Positions 10,584-21,505 of a stretch of DNA of 64,000 bases are shown piece after piece. The stretch's first letter is position 1, and each line of letters begins with the position of its first letter. Source of the DNA: Prorocentrum cordatum. Taxonomy: Eukaryota > Sar > Dinophyceae > Prorocentrales > Prorocentraceae. The translations under genes and the position numbers were made by a program. The DNA lies in the NCBI GenBank assembly GCA_963575745.1, contig CAUYUJ010012158.1, forward strand, positions 53,501 to 117,500, given 5' to 3'. The notes under the pieces were generated by a model, which worked only from the letters and a program-made list of their open reading frames with translations, did no database searches and was not told where the DNA came from.

Positions 10584-11240
10584 CACCAGTGGGTCGGCGC
10601 GCCACTGGGCGCCCAGCGCACTCCATGCTTGCTGCTCCGCGGCCAGGACGAGCAAGATGCCATGAATGATTGCCGCGGGGCGCCCTCCTTCTTGGTTGAT
10701 TTCTCACGGGAACCTCGCGGCCGCAGGCTTGTAGCAGTGAGCCGACGAGGTGATCTCGCATCTGCAGTTGGAAGGGCGGTCTTCGCATGTTTTGGCTATG
10801 GTGCATGGGCGCAGCAGCGCAGGCATATCAAGCTGAGATCCGCGTGCACCTACCCCGCGACCAAGTGAGCTGAGGCGCTGTGCAACCTGAGGCGCGGCGT
10901 CGGTCCTCGCCGCAAGCTCGCAGAGTACATCGACGCAACCGTGCAGATAGGTACCGCGGCCAAGGGAGCGGGCGCGGCCATCAAGGAGAAGACCTCAGTG
11001 GTGCGAGCGGTACCTGATGGTCCTTGCGACTTCGAGACGAGGATGGCAGCGCTGCGCGAGCGGATCAAGAAGCAGGGGAGTGATAAGGATCTACAGCGCG
11101 ACGAGCAGAACATATTCCTCGGCAAGAGTACAGCGGCTGCGCTGGTTACTGACACACATCCCCAGCTGGCCAGAGATGCGCATTCCTCTGGGCTGGGGGC
11201 ACGTGCGAGCAGGTGTACATCACCATCGTCATTGGCAGTT
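10584..11240. other. downstream flank of the LINE remnant; weak coding trace at 10880-11110
   Basis: A plus frame around 10941-11110 reads protein-like (FETRMAALRERIKKQG), but it has no recognisable family and loses character further on. It may be a degraded ORF following the LINE. No gene is asserted. Confidence 0.3.
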
Positions 11241-11384
11241 AATGGAAGCGGAGGTCAAAGCATGGAGACCGACGCGGCGGGGGGCACAAGTGGTGTTTCC
11301 AGGCGAAATAAACTGGAAGAGCCACCCCGCCGTTTGCGGAGGAAGCGCGGCGACCTGGATTACGTTCACGGAGTTGTGGTGGAG
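11241..11384 (+). repeat. direct repeat D, copy 1 (~140 bp)
   Basis: Matches 11725-11862 in the same orientation. Shared words include GGTGTTTCCAGGCGAAA and GGAGCCACCC (near matches), and the segment ends CACGGAGT(T/G)GTGG. The offset is about 482 bases. Confidence 0.7.
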
Positions 11385-11599
11385 GCTACTACGAGGTCGG
11401 CGCCGTCCTGCCAATCTTCGAGAGTTCGTGAGGGCGGCCATCAATGTACTACGGAGACCAGTGGCTGAGTTGATTCCGAGGAATCTGGCGCTGCGGGATG
11501 GCGCTCAGCTTCGCCGATGGAGAGCAGATGTGGGTCATCGTGCTCCTGGGCGTCATGGCGCTGCTGATGACAGCGCTAGAACGTAAGCCCCAGCCCCCA

Positions 11600-11703
11600 G
11601 GTGCACCCACAGAGGTAAACAGCGCGTGGGGCTGGGCTCAGTCGCCTATGTATTTGCTGGAGTCTGCCCCCTGGTGCACCCAAGAGGTAAACAGCGCGTG
11701 GTG
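11600..11703 (+). repeat. short direct repeat pair containing GAGGTAAACAGCGCGTGG
   Basis: Two copies, about 11600-11630 and 11673-11703, of a GTGCACCC-A-AGAGGTAAACAGCGCGTGG-type word about 73 bases apart, lying between the two ~140-bp copies of repeat D. Confidence 0.7.
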
Positions 11704-11724
11704 CAGGCCCGCCGCGAAGCATGC

Positions 11725-11862
11725 AACTGGAAGTGGTCAGTGCATGGAGGTCAACACGGCTGGTGGCGCAAATGGTGTTTCCAGGCGAAACAGATTGGAG
11801 GAGCCACCCAGCCGGTTGCGGGTGAAGTGCGGCGATCCAGGCTACGTACACGGAGTGGTGCA
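11725..11862 (+). repeat. direct repeat D, copy 2 (~140 bp)
   Basis: Second copy of the repeat at 11241-11384, diverged at scattered sites. Together with the short repeats between them it indicates local tandem duplication with a ~0.48 kb period. Confidence 0.7.
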
Positions 11863-12089
11863 GTCAAATACGATGGAGACCGCGTTGAGTTGATTCACAT
11901 AATCTGGAGCCGCGGGATGGCATTCAGCGTGGTCAGAGAGCCGCAGATGCGGCACGGGTTCTACGTGCACCAGTTCGTCTACTTCGGCGAGCTGCCGACG
12001 CTGCGCGAGGAGGACCTGAGCGGGGCGGCCGCGGCCTGCGGCCCCCCTCTGTCGCCACGTGGCAGGACCGCCGTTTCGGCGTTTGCTCT

Positions 12090-12340
12090 TCTTCTTTTCC
12101 TTCTCTTCTTCTTCTTTTTCTTTTTCTTCTTCTTCTTCTCCTCTCCTCTCCTCCTCCTCCTCCTCCACTTCCTCCTCCTCCTCCTCCTCCTCCTCTCCCT
12201 CCTCCTCCCCCTCCTCCTGTTCCCCCTCCTCCTCCTCCTCTCCCTCCTCCTCTTCCTCCTCCTCCTCCTCCTTCTCCTCCTCCTCCTCCTCTTCCTCCTC
12301 CTCCTCCTCTTCCTCCTCCTCCTCCTCCTCCTCATACCTC
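12090..12340. repeat. (CTC/CTT)n microsatellite
   Basis: About 250 bases of nearly pure pyrimidine, mainly CTC triplets. Opens Glu/Arg-rich artefact frames on the minus strand. Confidence 0.9.
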
Positions 12341-12424
12341 TCCCAGACGCCCACCGGCTAGATGTTTTGCGCAGATTTATGTCGGCGGTGCCGGGTGCGG
12401 AGTGAACCCTCCCCTCCTAGTAAA

Positions 12425-12860
12425 CTCCGTCCGGGGGGGGTTCGAGCGGGCGGCACCGCCGGTGCGAGCCGGCACGAAACCATCCGGCAAGTACGACACC
12501 CCCCCGGTGGCTGGCACGAAACCCCCCAGTAAGCGCGAAGCCCCCCCCCCGGTAATTATGCACGACCCCCCCCCGGTATGCGCGACTGGCTCGATTGGAC
12601 CCCCAGGGCCCCAGGGTGTCCCAAGACGCCACACCTCCACAGAGAACCCCCCGCCCCACCCGCAACCCTGCCCCACTCCCACCCTGCATTCCCACCCCCC
12701 CACTCCCACAGGGGGGGGGGTCCAGGTCGAAGCCCCCCCCCCAGTGCGGCCTGCACGACACCCCCCGGTAAAGGGACAGGGGAGGGGGTTTTGAGGCGTC
12801 GGCGGCACACAGTGCGGCCTGCACGAAACACCTCGGTAGTACTGGGGGGGGGTCGTGCCA
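12425..12860. repeat. C-rich degenerate minisatellite with G-quadruplex potential on the minus strand
   Basis: Repeated blocks of GCACGAAACCCCCC, CCCCCCCCGGTA and similar with C runs of 7-10, spaced irregularly at about 25-40 bases. The minus strand therefore has many G runs of 7 or more. No gene. Confidence 0.6.
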
Positions 12861-14149
12861 CGGGGCACCGCCGACATATATGAACCCCTGGGTTTCTCGA
12901 CCCCGCCTCTCCTGGGCAGAGCTTCTCTCATGCTGTTTGCTGTTTTTCACCGGCCGTGTGGCACGGAACTGCTTTCCAAAACCCCAGCTGGGCGCGAACT
13001 AATTGGAGCGTTCAATGGGGGTGGGAACAAAGACAGGTGCCCTTTTCGGGCCCTAGAGCCCTAGAGGCCATCTTTGGGGCCCTAAAGGGCCCCTTTAGGG
13101 GACCCAACGGGCCCCTTTACGGCAGCCCTCGCTGCCTCCCCACTTATCGCCGCCCATCCCAGAATGATGCAACATGTGGCGCCTCGATTCCCTTTGTTCG
13201 AGACGCTGGATGTCTGGGCCCCTCCCCCTTCAGCCTGCAGGTATTAGGGCTCAGCGTAAACAAGGCTCAGCCAGGGCGCCAGGCCTTGCAGGATCCCGCA
13301 AAACCAGTTTTTGGCAGAGCTGGGTTTGGGAGTTGCTCGCGTCCTTGGAGGTGGCCTTACATATTGGCTGAGCCGGGTTTGGGAAGCTTCCAAACTGTAA
13401 CGCGGTTTTTCTACATTGGTTTTGTTGGGTTTGCGCCGACCCGGATAAGTCCACGCCCGACCCATCCTTTCCCCAACCCTGATGGACAGGGGGGGCGCTG
13501 GCAGGCATCCGTTGGGCCCCGCGGTGATGGCCTCGCCCTACTGGGTGGTGATGCCGGCACAAGCCCAGGACTCCTCTCGGGGGGGGGGGGGGCCTTGGGC
13601 TGGGAAGGAGGAGCGAGTCGGGGGCCCCCAAACAGGTGTGGTGACCACACCGTGTGTTGAGTCAGTTGGGATTCGGGGTTATCGCACGGTTTCGGGACTT
13701 GGGTCGATCTCCGAGGACCACTCGGGCGATTAGGGCCTCCAATATCCACAAATCGTGCGGTAACGGACCGTGCGGTGAGTTCTTTTGGGATTTCGAGGTC
13801 GTGGCACGGTCTGCTGCGTTCCTGCTCTGAACGCACACCGCTTGAGGCGTTGCACGGTTTGCCACCGCACCGTTTTGGGATCGCCAAGGTGACATCTTCT
13901 TGACGCTGTTCGTTCATGGGTCGCTTGGGAGGCTCTTCGTGGCAACGGCTGGATCCGTCTCCAACTTCTGGAGTAGGAGGATCTGCTGGACGAGCAGGTG
14001 GAGGAGTCATGAGGTGGAGCATGGGGGAGGAGGAGGAGGAGGAGAAGGAGGAGCCAGGAGGAAGCCATCCTGCAGGCTCAAGGATCGAGGAGGGAATGAT
14101 TTGCTGGTCGTTTCTTCTTTTGGCCTCCGCGGGCTCTCAGACGCCTCAG
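12861..14149. other. no supported gene; palindromic GGGCCC cluster
   Basis: Contains a dense cluster of GGGCCC/AGGGCCCC palindromes at about 13038-13125 and repeated GCACGGT words at 13680-13870. No frame shows recognisable protein features. Confidence 0.4.
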
Positions 14150-14430
14150 GAGGCCTTCCTCCCCTCCCCCCCCTCCCCCCGCCCTTCCTTTCCCCTCTCT
14201 TCCTCCATCCCTTCCTCCCTTCCTCCCTCCCTCCCTCCCTCCCTCTCTCCCTCCCTCTCTCCCTCCCTCGTCCCCTCTCCCCCCTCCTCCCTCCTCCCTC
14301 CCCCCTCGTCCCTTCCCCCTCTCTTCCTCAATCCCGTCCTCCTTCCCTCCCTCCCTTCACCCCTCTCTCTCTCCCTCCCTCGTCCCCTCTCCCCCCTCCT
14401 CCCTCCTCCCTCCTCCCGCCTCCCTCCCTG
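14150..14430. repeat. (CCCTCCCT)n pyrimidine minisatellite
   Basis: About 280 bases of CCCTC/CCTTCC units with two longer near-copies (around 14185-14290 and 14320-14410). Artefact Leu/Pro/Ser frames run through it. Confidence 0.88.
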
Positions 14431-16144
14431 TGCCGACGACGGCGGCGACGATAACGACGACGGCGGCGGCGACGACCGCGACACGATCGCGCGAGCGAAG
14501 GTCGACGGCGCTGGCGATGACGGCAACGACGACCCCCGACGATCTCTGCAGAGGGGGCCTGCGGAGGAGGCCGCTGGCCTAGAAGTGCCGCTAGAAGTGC
14601 TAGAAGTGCCGCTGGCCCAAGATGACCCGAGGATTTCCAAGGAGGCCCCCGAGTCCTTCAGAGCACTCTCCAGGGCCCGCGGAGGTCTCGGGGAGGTCTC
14701 CAAGGAGTCCTGCAGAAGCCCCCGAGATCTCCTGAAGCCCAGGGCTCGAGCTAAACGCTGTTTATGCGATCTTGTGGACCGTTTTCGTTTTGATTTCGTT
14801 TCGCAGCAAGGGCGGGACGAAGACAGAACGAAGGAACATCGAAAACAGCACGAAAACGGGAAGCATTGTTCAGCTCGAGCCCCGCTGCGGAGGCCTCCAG
14901 GGGCGGTCTCCGAGGAGGCCCTCGGAAGCGGAGGTCTCCGAAGAGGCCTTCGTCGGGCGGAGCCTGGGCCGAGGGCAAATCCGTTCCAGAGCGTTTGGGA
15001 ACGCTCTGAGAGGGCTGCGGCGCCCCGAGGCATCCTCCATAACCGCCGGATCTCAAAGATTCTCGATTTTCGAAGGTTGATAGACCTCCTACCCTGACAC
15101 GTCGATTAGTAAATTGGCGGTTTCCGGTTCGCGAGAGGGCGTCGCGGCCGTCATTTTTGCGGGTTCAGGTCAATCGGTTCCGGTCCCAGGCCGTTTTCAC
15201 GAAAGGGTGGTTTATGAAGGGGAGGTTTGTCCACCGCCGATCCTCGTCCTGGCTTCGTCTCGGGGTAGGTCTCCGAGGAGGCCTTCGGAATTTCCCGGGG
15301 GGTCTGGGAGCCCTCGGCGCCGTCGAGCCGCGGCGGGCGCGCAGGACTGCTGCCCGGGCGAGGCGTGGCCCAGCTGCACCGTCAGCTGGGTGCAGGCGCG
15401 CCGCCCGTCCTGTCCGACGCAGCGTCAGGGGGGATGTGTTCCATGGGTCGGTATCGTTTGACCAATCCCCATCCCCATCCCCATCCCCTTCGAGGCCCCC
15501 GCCAAATTACCACCCCAGTTGGGGATACACTCCTCGAAATTCGAAGGGAACGACCTACATCCCCATATATGAGGGTGAATCGGTCAGGCTCAGGCCACGC
15601 CGCTGGGGATGGGGATCAAGGGGGGGGGTGCTACAAGAGATGGGCTCCAGGGCGAGGATGGGAAAGTGAGCGAGGAGGTGGAGGAGCTGGCCAGCTGGCC
15701 AACCAGGTGGCTCTGGCAAGGCACGCCCGCTGGACAACCGGAGTGCGGTGAAGATCGCTGAACCGCATGCCCGCGAAAATAAAGCATCCCCCCTTCACCC
15801 CTGAGTCATGATTATCCATCGGGTACTTCTATTTGATAGGCGGGTGGAGCGGCGAGGCCGAACTTGATTACCACCAGGGAAAAATACGAATCGTGTATTG
15901 AATAATCTTATCATTGGCACAGGGTTACTAGATCGTCGCTTTCTTGGAGAAGCTCAGGGAGAGTGCGGGTGACGCACAGACCGCTTCGCCACGCGAGGGA
16001 TGTCAGAAGCAGAAGCAGGGATGTCAGAAGCAGAAGAGGAGTGGGGGAAGGGTGCGGAGGCAGGAATGTTAGAAGCTGAGGAGGACCACCCGCGCAGGTG
16101 GGGCATGTCCCGTCGTCATCTTCGGCGGCGAGCGGCGGGGGGGG
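14431..16144. other. no supported gene; short GC repeats
   Basis: Contains a small CTAGAAGTGC tandem near 14579-14615, repeated GGAGGTCTCCGAGGAGG-type words (14690-14960, 15265-15300) and a CCATCC run at 15467-15498. Long frames through 13.9-15.1 kb on both strands are low-complexity and were not accepted as genes. Confidence 0.4.
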
Positions 16145-16310
16145 GCTGAGAAGGAACAGGGCTTCTCAGAAGTTGGCGGGACTTCTCCGAAGCCCTCGCG
16201 CCTTCTGAAAGGTTTTCTGTGTCTTGGGGGAAGGCCTGGGGAACTTCTCAGAAGGCCGGGGGACTTCCGAGCGTTCTGAGAAGGTCCGCCCCTTCTCACT
16301 CCGCCCCTTG
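16145..16310. repeat. palindromic CTTCTCAGAAG repeat cluster
   Basis: Several perfect and near copies of the palindrome CTTCTCAGAAG/TTCTGAGAAGG within 165 bases. Confidence 0.55.
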
Positions 16311-16317
16311 GGCTCGC

Positions 16318-16412
16318 CGCCGACCACTGGCCGCCCACCCAGCCCAGGAGCGTGATGCTTCGCCCTCGAGGGCCTATCGCCGACCTGTCGGCGATGTGTG
16401 GCCGATTCCAGG
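16318..16412. repeat. dispersed repeat family C, partial copy 2
   Basis: Shares the GGGCCTATCGCCGA-CCTGTCGGCGATG core and flanking words with 8130-8287 and 56142-56300, but is shorter and more diverged. Confidence 0.45.
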
Positions 16413-16590
16413 TTGGCAACGCAGAGTAAACGGGCCCAGCTGCGCCGACGTTCGCACGTAAGCTGCCCGCACCAGATGGCGCATGAGTTCCCTTGTCTCC
16501 AGTGTAGCGTGCCGCGCTGGCGGCCCGCGCAAGCCGACGTTTAAGCCGCCGCGTAAGGTCGCTATGCCATCTCGTGTAGGCTCTGAAGGA

Positions 16591-16851
16591 GGAAAGGCAA
16601 AGGCGAGATGTATCGAGCGTTTGTCCTTGGCCATTTCGGCCCTGTGACTGGCCACCTACTTGACTGTATTTCTCTGAGGCGCACTACCATACATCGAGAT
16701 AGCAAGGCATCATCCTTACTCTTGAGATGTATCGCTGCTTTATCGGCTCCCCCTACTTTTGGGGACTATCGTTGATACGGCACAACAGAATTGGACGTAT
16801 GCTTCGCCTTAGGCGAAGCATCTAGTTGGGCCTCCCGATCAGCTTCAAACT
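16591..16851 (+). repeat. 5' LTR of the large Copia element
   Basis: A 261-base segment matching 31193-31453 with no length change. A TGTATCGAG start is present at 16609. Contains a perfect 10-bp hairpin (ATGCTTCGCC / GGCGAAGCAT) at 16799-16821 that the other copy largely keeps. Confidence 0.72.
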
Positions 16852-16863
16852 TGGTAGTGGAGC
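16852..16863 (+). promoter_or_regulatory. primer-binding site candidate (initiator Met tRNA type)
   Basis: TGGTAGTGGAGC lies immediately after the 5' LTR homology and matches 9 of 12 bases of the classical initiator-tRNA PBS TGGTATCAGAGC. Position and similarity both fit a decayed PBS. Confidence 0.5.
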
Positions 16864-17244
16864 TGGCCGTTGGTGGTCAGCTTTAGCTCTACTCCTTACT
16901 ATCCACGGCGCTATGTGGTGGATTACCGACGTGGTGGAACATCAGGGTTAAGTGGCTCTACGTGGACGAGCTCTATACCATCGGAAGGACACTTGCATTG
17001 CTGCCTGCGCTCACGCAGAAGTTTCTGACTTGAGCCTTATTTCTTTGCGCTACTACACTCCTGAAATCCACTCAGCTACGCCGAGTGGCAATTTCTTAAA
17101 CGATACGAGGCATGGTAACATGCGGTACGAGATCGTGCCGCGTCCACACACACGCAAGCTGACGGCAACTTCACCTCGCAAACAACAGCTACATACAAAC
17201 GACTGTGACCTTACGGGGCCACTGGGTTGGCATCCCTATAGTTG

Positions 17245-18175
17245 GCCTTTGATGGGTCGCCATCGGATGTGTTGTTGGACATATGCAGCCTGGTGGAGAC
17301 GACGCACGCACTACCAGCCCCCACTAGGGCCCTGTCGGTGATGTACCTTTCCGCGAGTTCGCTCGCGAGGTACATGCGTGGATCAATGTGACCAGAGGCA
17401 CTATGATTCCCTCCCGACAAACCGCCGCTCTACAGCGTGGTATGGGAGGTCTCGCAAGGACCATCGCCATGAGAGCCCCCCCCCGCAATAATCAACTTTG
17501 GGGTGAACATTGGTGTGCGCCTTTCCGATGGAGTCACCTACATCACGTTCCTCCTCAACACTAAATTTGAGAACCTGAAAGAGGAACGACAACTTCACTC
17601 GGGGACGTTTCTCATCGGCTGTCGCGTCCATGCGGAGAACGGATCGACCAGACGCTGGCCCGCTTCGAAATAGCACGCTTCGATGCCGACGTTGCGGGGT
17701 TCCACATCCCAGATTTCCAGATCCTGACAGTTCAAACCGTCTCCGCGCGCTATTGTAACCAGTGAACCACCAAATGCCAAGGACACAGCAACAGTTCGAC
17801 GCCTTACTGGAGCGCATGAGGGTTGACGCCCATATTGCTGAGCGAACCCCTGGCGACATTGGTGGTGTATCTAGCCACGGCCACCGCACTGATGTCTTTC
17901 ACAGCGACACTCATGCGGGGCAACCTGCCAGCAACGTTTGGAATGACGATCTACAACCAAACGAGGCCACCACTCGATTAAGCCAGCGGGGTGTCCAGCC
18001 CACGGGGTCGCAAGACTCTTGGGCTCGATATCAGGGACCGTCGGCAACGGCTGCCCCTACCTAAGCCACTACTCTCATGGGCTCGGTGGGGCCACCCGAA
18101 GAGTCTGAATTTGACTCTGGCACCGACATTGACACTTCGTCAGGTGAAGAAATTGGTAATCTGGATTATTGTAGT
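17245..18175 (+). pseudogene. gag of the large Copia element, frameshifted
   Basis: Protein-like stretches follow each other across frame changes: DVLLDICSLVETTHALPAP (17266 on), FREFAREVHAWINV (17350s), VTYITFLLNTKFENLKEER (17530s), LARFEIARFDADVAGFHIP (17657 on), MPRTQQQFDALLERMRVDA (17774 on) and an acidic ESEFDSGTDIDTSSGEEIG (18083-18150). At least four frameshifts separate them. The layout (helical capsid-like part followed by an acidic, tyrosine-containing linker) resembles gag of dinoflagellate Copia elements from general knowledge. The sequence breaks off abruptly at about 18175. Confidence 0.6.
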
Positions 18176-20940
18176 GGCCCCCGGCCAGTGCCGCCGACCC
18201 GGGGCGCTTCCGTTGCTGCCGGAAGCGCGCGATGGCGGTCATGACCAGCGACGACGGCGAGCGGTGAGGATGATGATGAGCATTGGGAATGGAGGCAACG
18301 GAGTAGGATGAGGAGGAGGAGGATCATGATGAGGTGGAGGGGTTTGCGGGGGGAGGGGCAGGAGTAGCATGGTGCCTGGGGATCAGGAGGAAGCGGGAAG
18401 TGGAAGAGAGGGGGGAGAAGGAGGAGCATGACGAGGATGAAGAGATTTTCGGCGGTCGCTGGAGATTTTCAGCGGTTGTTGGAAAGTCTCTTTGGGGCCA
18501 TGTGTTGGCCCGCTTTAGGGGTGGCACCTCGCCGATGTGGCGCGCTCTCTGAAAAGCTGCGTGCTAGAGCTGTCTGCGTCGAAGGTGTCAGCGGTAGAAC
18601 TCGCGCGCGGCCCATGGCGACGCTTCGTGGCCACATATGGAGCTCCGCAGAAAGCAACGGCGGAGGATCTCGCATGCGCTCCCCTCGCCCAGCGCATCGC
18701 GTCGAAACCCAGAGCGAAGCGCCACCTGAGGTCCCAGCGGCGGAAACCGCATGCGCTTCTCCCATTCAGCGCAGCGCGCAGCGCAGTGTGAGCTCCACCG
18801 ACTGCCCTGGCGAGGGAATTCGAATGCGTTTCCCGCGCCCGCCACGGTGGTTCATGGGCCCATGGGGGGGCCCATCGAAGGCCCCAGCGTTAGAATTCGT
18901 TGCGGTTTCTTTATCCCGCGCAGCGCTTCGTAGCCCCATGGGGGGTTCCACCGCAGGCCCGAGCGGCTGCGCTCGCATTCGTGTGTCCAACCACGTACAA
19001 CGCCTCGCGGGCCCATGGGGATCCCGAGCTTTGACGATGCCTCTTCGGCGGAGTTGCAGAAGTCACGCGGTCGGGTCTCTCGCCAGGGAACTCGCTTAGA
19101 ACGCAATTTTTGGCGCCGCGGGCGCATCCGTGATGAGATGCCGCCCAAGGGGATCTGGATAGGCTCGCTCGCGCTTCTCCGGTGGTTCTTTGGCGGAGCT
19201 TCTCTTGGACATGAAGGCGCGTCACGCGGTGGCCGCCTCTTCTGGCGACTCTGAGGTTCCAGGGGTCTGGCTTTCAAATTTTGGAATATATATATGTGTG
19301 AAAAAAAACTTCGGAATTTCCGGAATGCAGTTTTTTTTTGCCGCCCGATTTTCGGCATTTCCGGAATTTCGTTTTGCTTATGAAAAACGAGCCGTTTTGA
19401 AATTTCGGAATTTCCGGAATTACGTTTTTCAGATTTCGGAATTTCCGGGATTCTGTCTTTCAGATTTCGGGAATTCCGTGTTTTTTTTTTTCCTCTCAAA
19501 TTTCGTAAATTCCGAAATTTCGTTTTCGATAATTCGGGTTCTAGGAGGCGAAAACATGATATATTCATGCGCAGTTGCGTGCGATCGCAGTGTAGCCAGG
19601 TGCCGGCGGATGGGGGATGCGGGGGAAATCTCGATGGCGGAGGAGGCAGATAATGAAAGTGCGTCAGAGAGACCAGTCGGCGCTTTAGACAGCAGAGTGG
19701 CGAAGTCACGAAATTAAATGCAGAGGAATTGCGGGGCGGGCCCAACATGTCTCGCATTGTGCTTTTACAGGGCAGCGCAGCGCAGCTCATCTGTTACGAT
19801 GTTTGTTTCGTGGGCGGGGGTGGTGGTTGAGCGTTGAAACAGAGGCCGCCCTACATCGCAGTTTTGGCATGGCGGCAGATTGAAATCGCCGCGGGCACCG
19901 TTTTGACTTCCAGGGCCCTTTTTCGGCGGACGTTTCAGCAACGTGCAGAATCCTACGTTTCCCCGCGCCCTGCCCCCGATGCCTGCCCAGCCCATTCGCG
20001 CCCACATGCTGCGGGACACTTTGCCGCGACACCGCAATTCGCATGTTCTTTTGCGCCTAGCTAGGCCGGCCCGAGGGAACACCGATCCGACCGTTCACGT
20101 TTGCCCGTGGAACTTCGCCGAAACAGCCCGACCACTGACGCGTGATATTCTGCGCGTTGCGCTCCTTGGGCCAGTGGCCGACCTAGTGCAACTTTCTTTC
20201 GTGGGTCATGCATGTCGGGGTGGGGGCGCGCGTGAGGTCTCTGCTTGTCGCCGGGCTGCAACGTAAAAGGGCGCGTGTTGGTGCGCCTGATTCTTAACTC
20301 TACGCGGCCATGCATTCTTGTGCTCGGCGTCATGTCCAGTCCGCGTTTTCCATTCAGCGCGTTCAGACGAATCCGACGATGAGGGGCGGACTCCTGGCGT
20401 CCTCCTCGCCCCCCGTGACAGAGTCGCGCGGCTCAGGCTTGCCGCGCGCGCCCATGCGCGCGGCGTGGCCAGGGGGAGGCAAATCGGATGCATTGTTTCC
20501 ATTGGAAAGCGATGGGGAGATTATGCGGGGAGCGGTGTAACAGGAAGGATCGGTAGAAGAGAGTCTTTCGCATTTTGACGAGTCGGGGGGGTGGTCATAT
20601 TCGCAGGCCTTCTGGGGCACCGAGCGTTTCCCGCGATCCGACGTTGGGCTTGCGCGGAACACCTTCTCAACGCGATGATTGCGTCAATCGTGCCAATGCG
20701 TCTGATTCGCGTTTGTGTGGCGCACTAGAGGTCCACGTCCGTTTTGCATTACCATCCGATCGTTTGTATACCCCTTGCATTCATTCCCACCTCGCCGTGG
20801 CCCACTTGGAGCAGCGGTGCCGGCGTTGCTTTGGATTCGGCCGCGTGCGTCGCAGATGGCGACGCAGTGAAGTCGCCCATATCGTTGTTTCCATGGGCAT
20901 GCAGGGCGCCCACGCCACACCCCTTTCCATCTTCTAAACC
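18176..20940. other. unrelated GC-rich segment interrupting gag
   Basis: After the acidic gag linker the coding character stops, and about 2.76 kb of GC-rich DNA follows without recognisable genes before element-like coding resumes at 20942. Long frames at 18428-19099 and 18852-19790 are low-complexity. This is either a nested insertion or a diverged spacer; no flanking duplication could be identified. Confidence 0.45.
19268..19545. repeat. AT-rich GGAATTTCC tandem repeat
   Basis: About ten imperfect copies of TTTCGGAATTTCCGGAATT-like units with T8-T10 runs. The core is self-complementary, so the tract can fold. Composition is strikingly AT-rich against its GC-rich surroundings. Confidence 0.75.
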
Positions 20941-20941
20941 A

Positions 20942-21505
20942 ATGGACCAAGATGCTACTCCGCGCGGTCCAGAGTTGACGTTGTCTGCGTCGTTGGGGGA
21001 GTTGCGGCTTGAAATATTGGCCATGCATGAGGCGCAGCAGGCAGATCTCTCAGCACGGCGCGTGCGCCAGAAGCGCAACCAGGCGCAGCGAGTACGCGAT
21101 GCGATGGATCGCGCGTGGCAGCCCGCAGTGGCTCTCTCAGCGCTGCTCGCTATGGGGCCCGATGCTGCGGGGGCACCTGCTGCTATGCCTGCGAGCCCTG
21201 CAGCCTTGCCGAGACGCTATGCAATGGGCGAGACCACATTCGAGCGGCAATTGCGCACCAGGCCATCAGCTACGCCACCGATCATCAATGACGGTGACTT
21301 CACGAAATGTGAAATTTGTCTGGAGGAGTCTGCATACCGCGATGAGGCATGGAGACCCCAGCGCGGCCACATCTTTCACGCAATCTGTTGGGACCGAGTG
21401 GCCCAGGCACATGTGGGGCGACAGCTGGAGGGTGCCCCCAACGAGGCGCCGTGCGCTGTTCGCCGAGGCGTGGGACTTATCGCAGCCGACTTATACGCCA
21501 TGTAA
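20942..21505 (+). pseudogene. RING-type zinc ORF of the large Copia element, copy 1
   Basis: From the ATG at 20942 the frame gives about 187 residues. An N-terminal helical, Arg/Gln-rich part (MHEAQQADLSARRVRQKRNQ) is followed by an Ala/Pro linker. A zinc-binding cluster follows: CEICLEES, then GHIFHAICW, as in RING-H2 fingers (Cys-x2-Cys, later His-x2-His-x2-Cys-Trp). The Cys usually preceding GH is Arg here, and the final CxxC is not visible, so the finger is incomplete or decayed. Nearly duplicated at 22403-22935. Confidence 0.5.

Noticed and set aside
13916-15097. ~390-residue plus-strand frame
   Set aside because: Passes through a CCCTCCCT microsatellite and GC-rich repeats; no protein features.
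16625-16646. DinoSL-like GGCCATTTCGGCCCTG inside the LTR
   Set aside because: Only 14 of 21 matches and weaker in the other LTR; not tied to any start codon.
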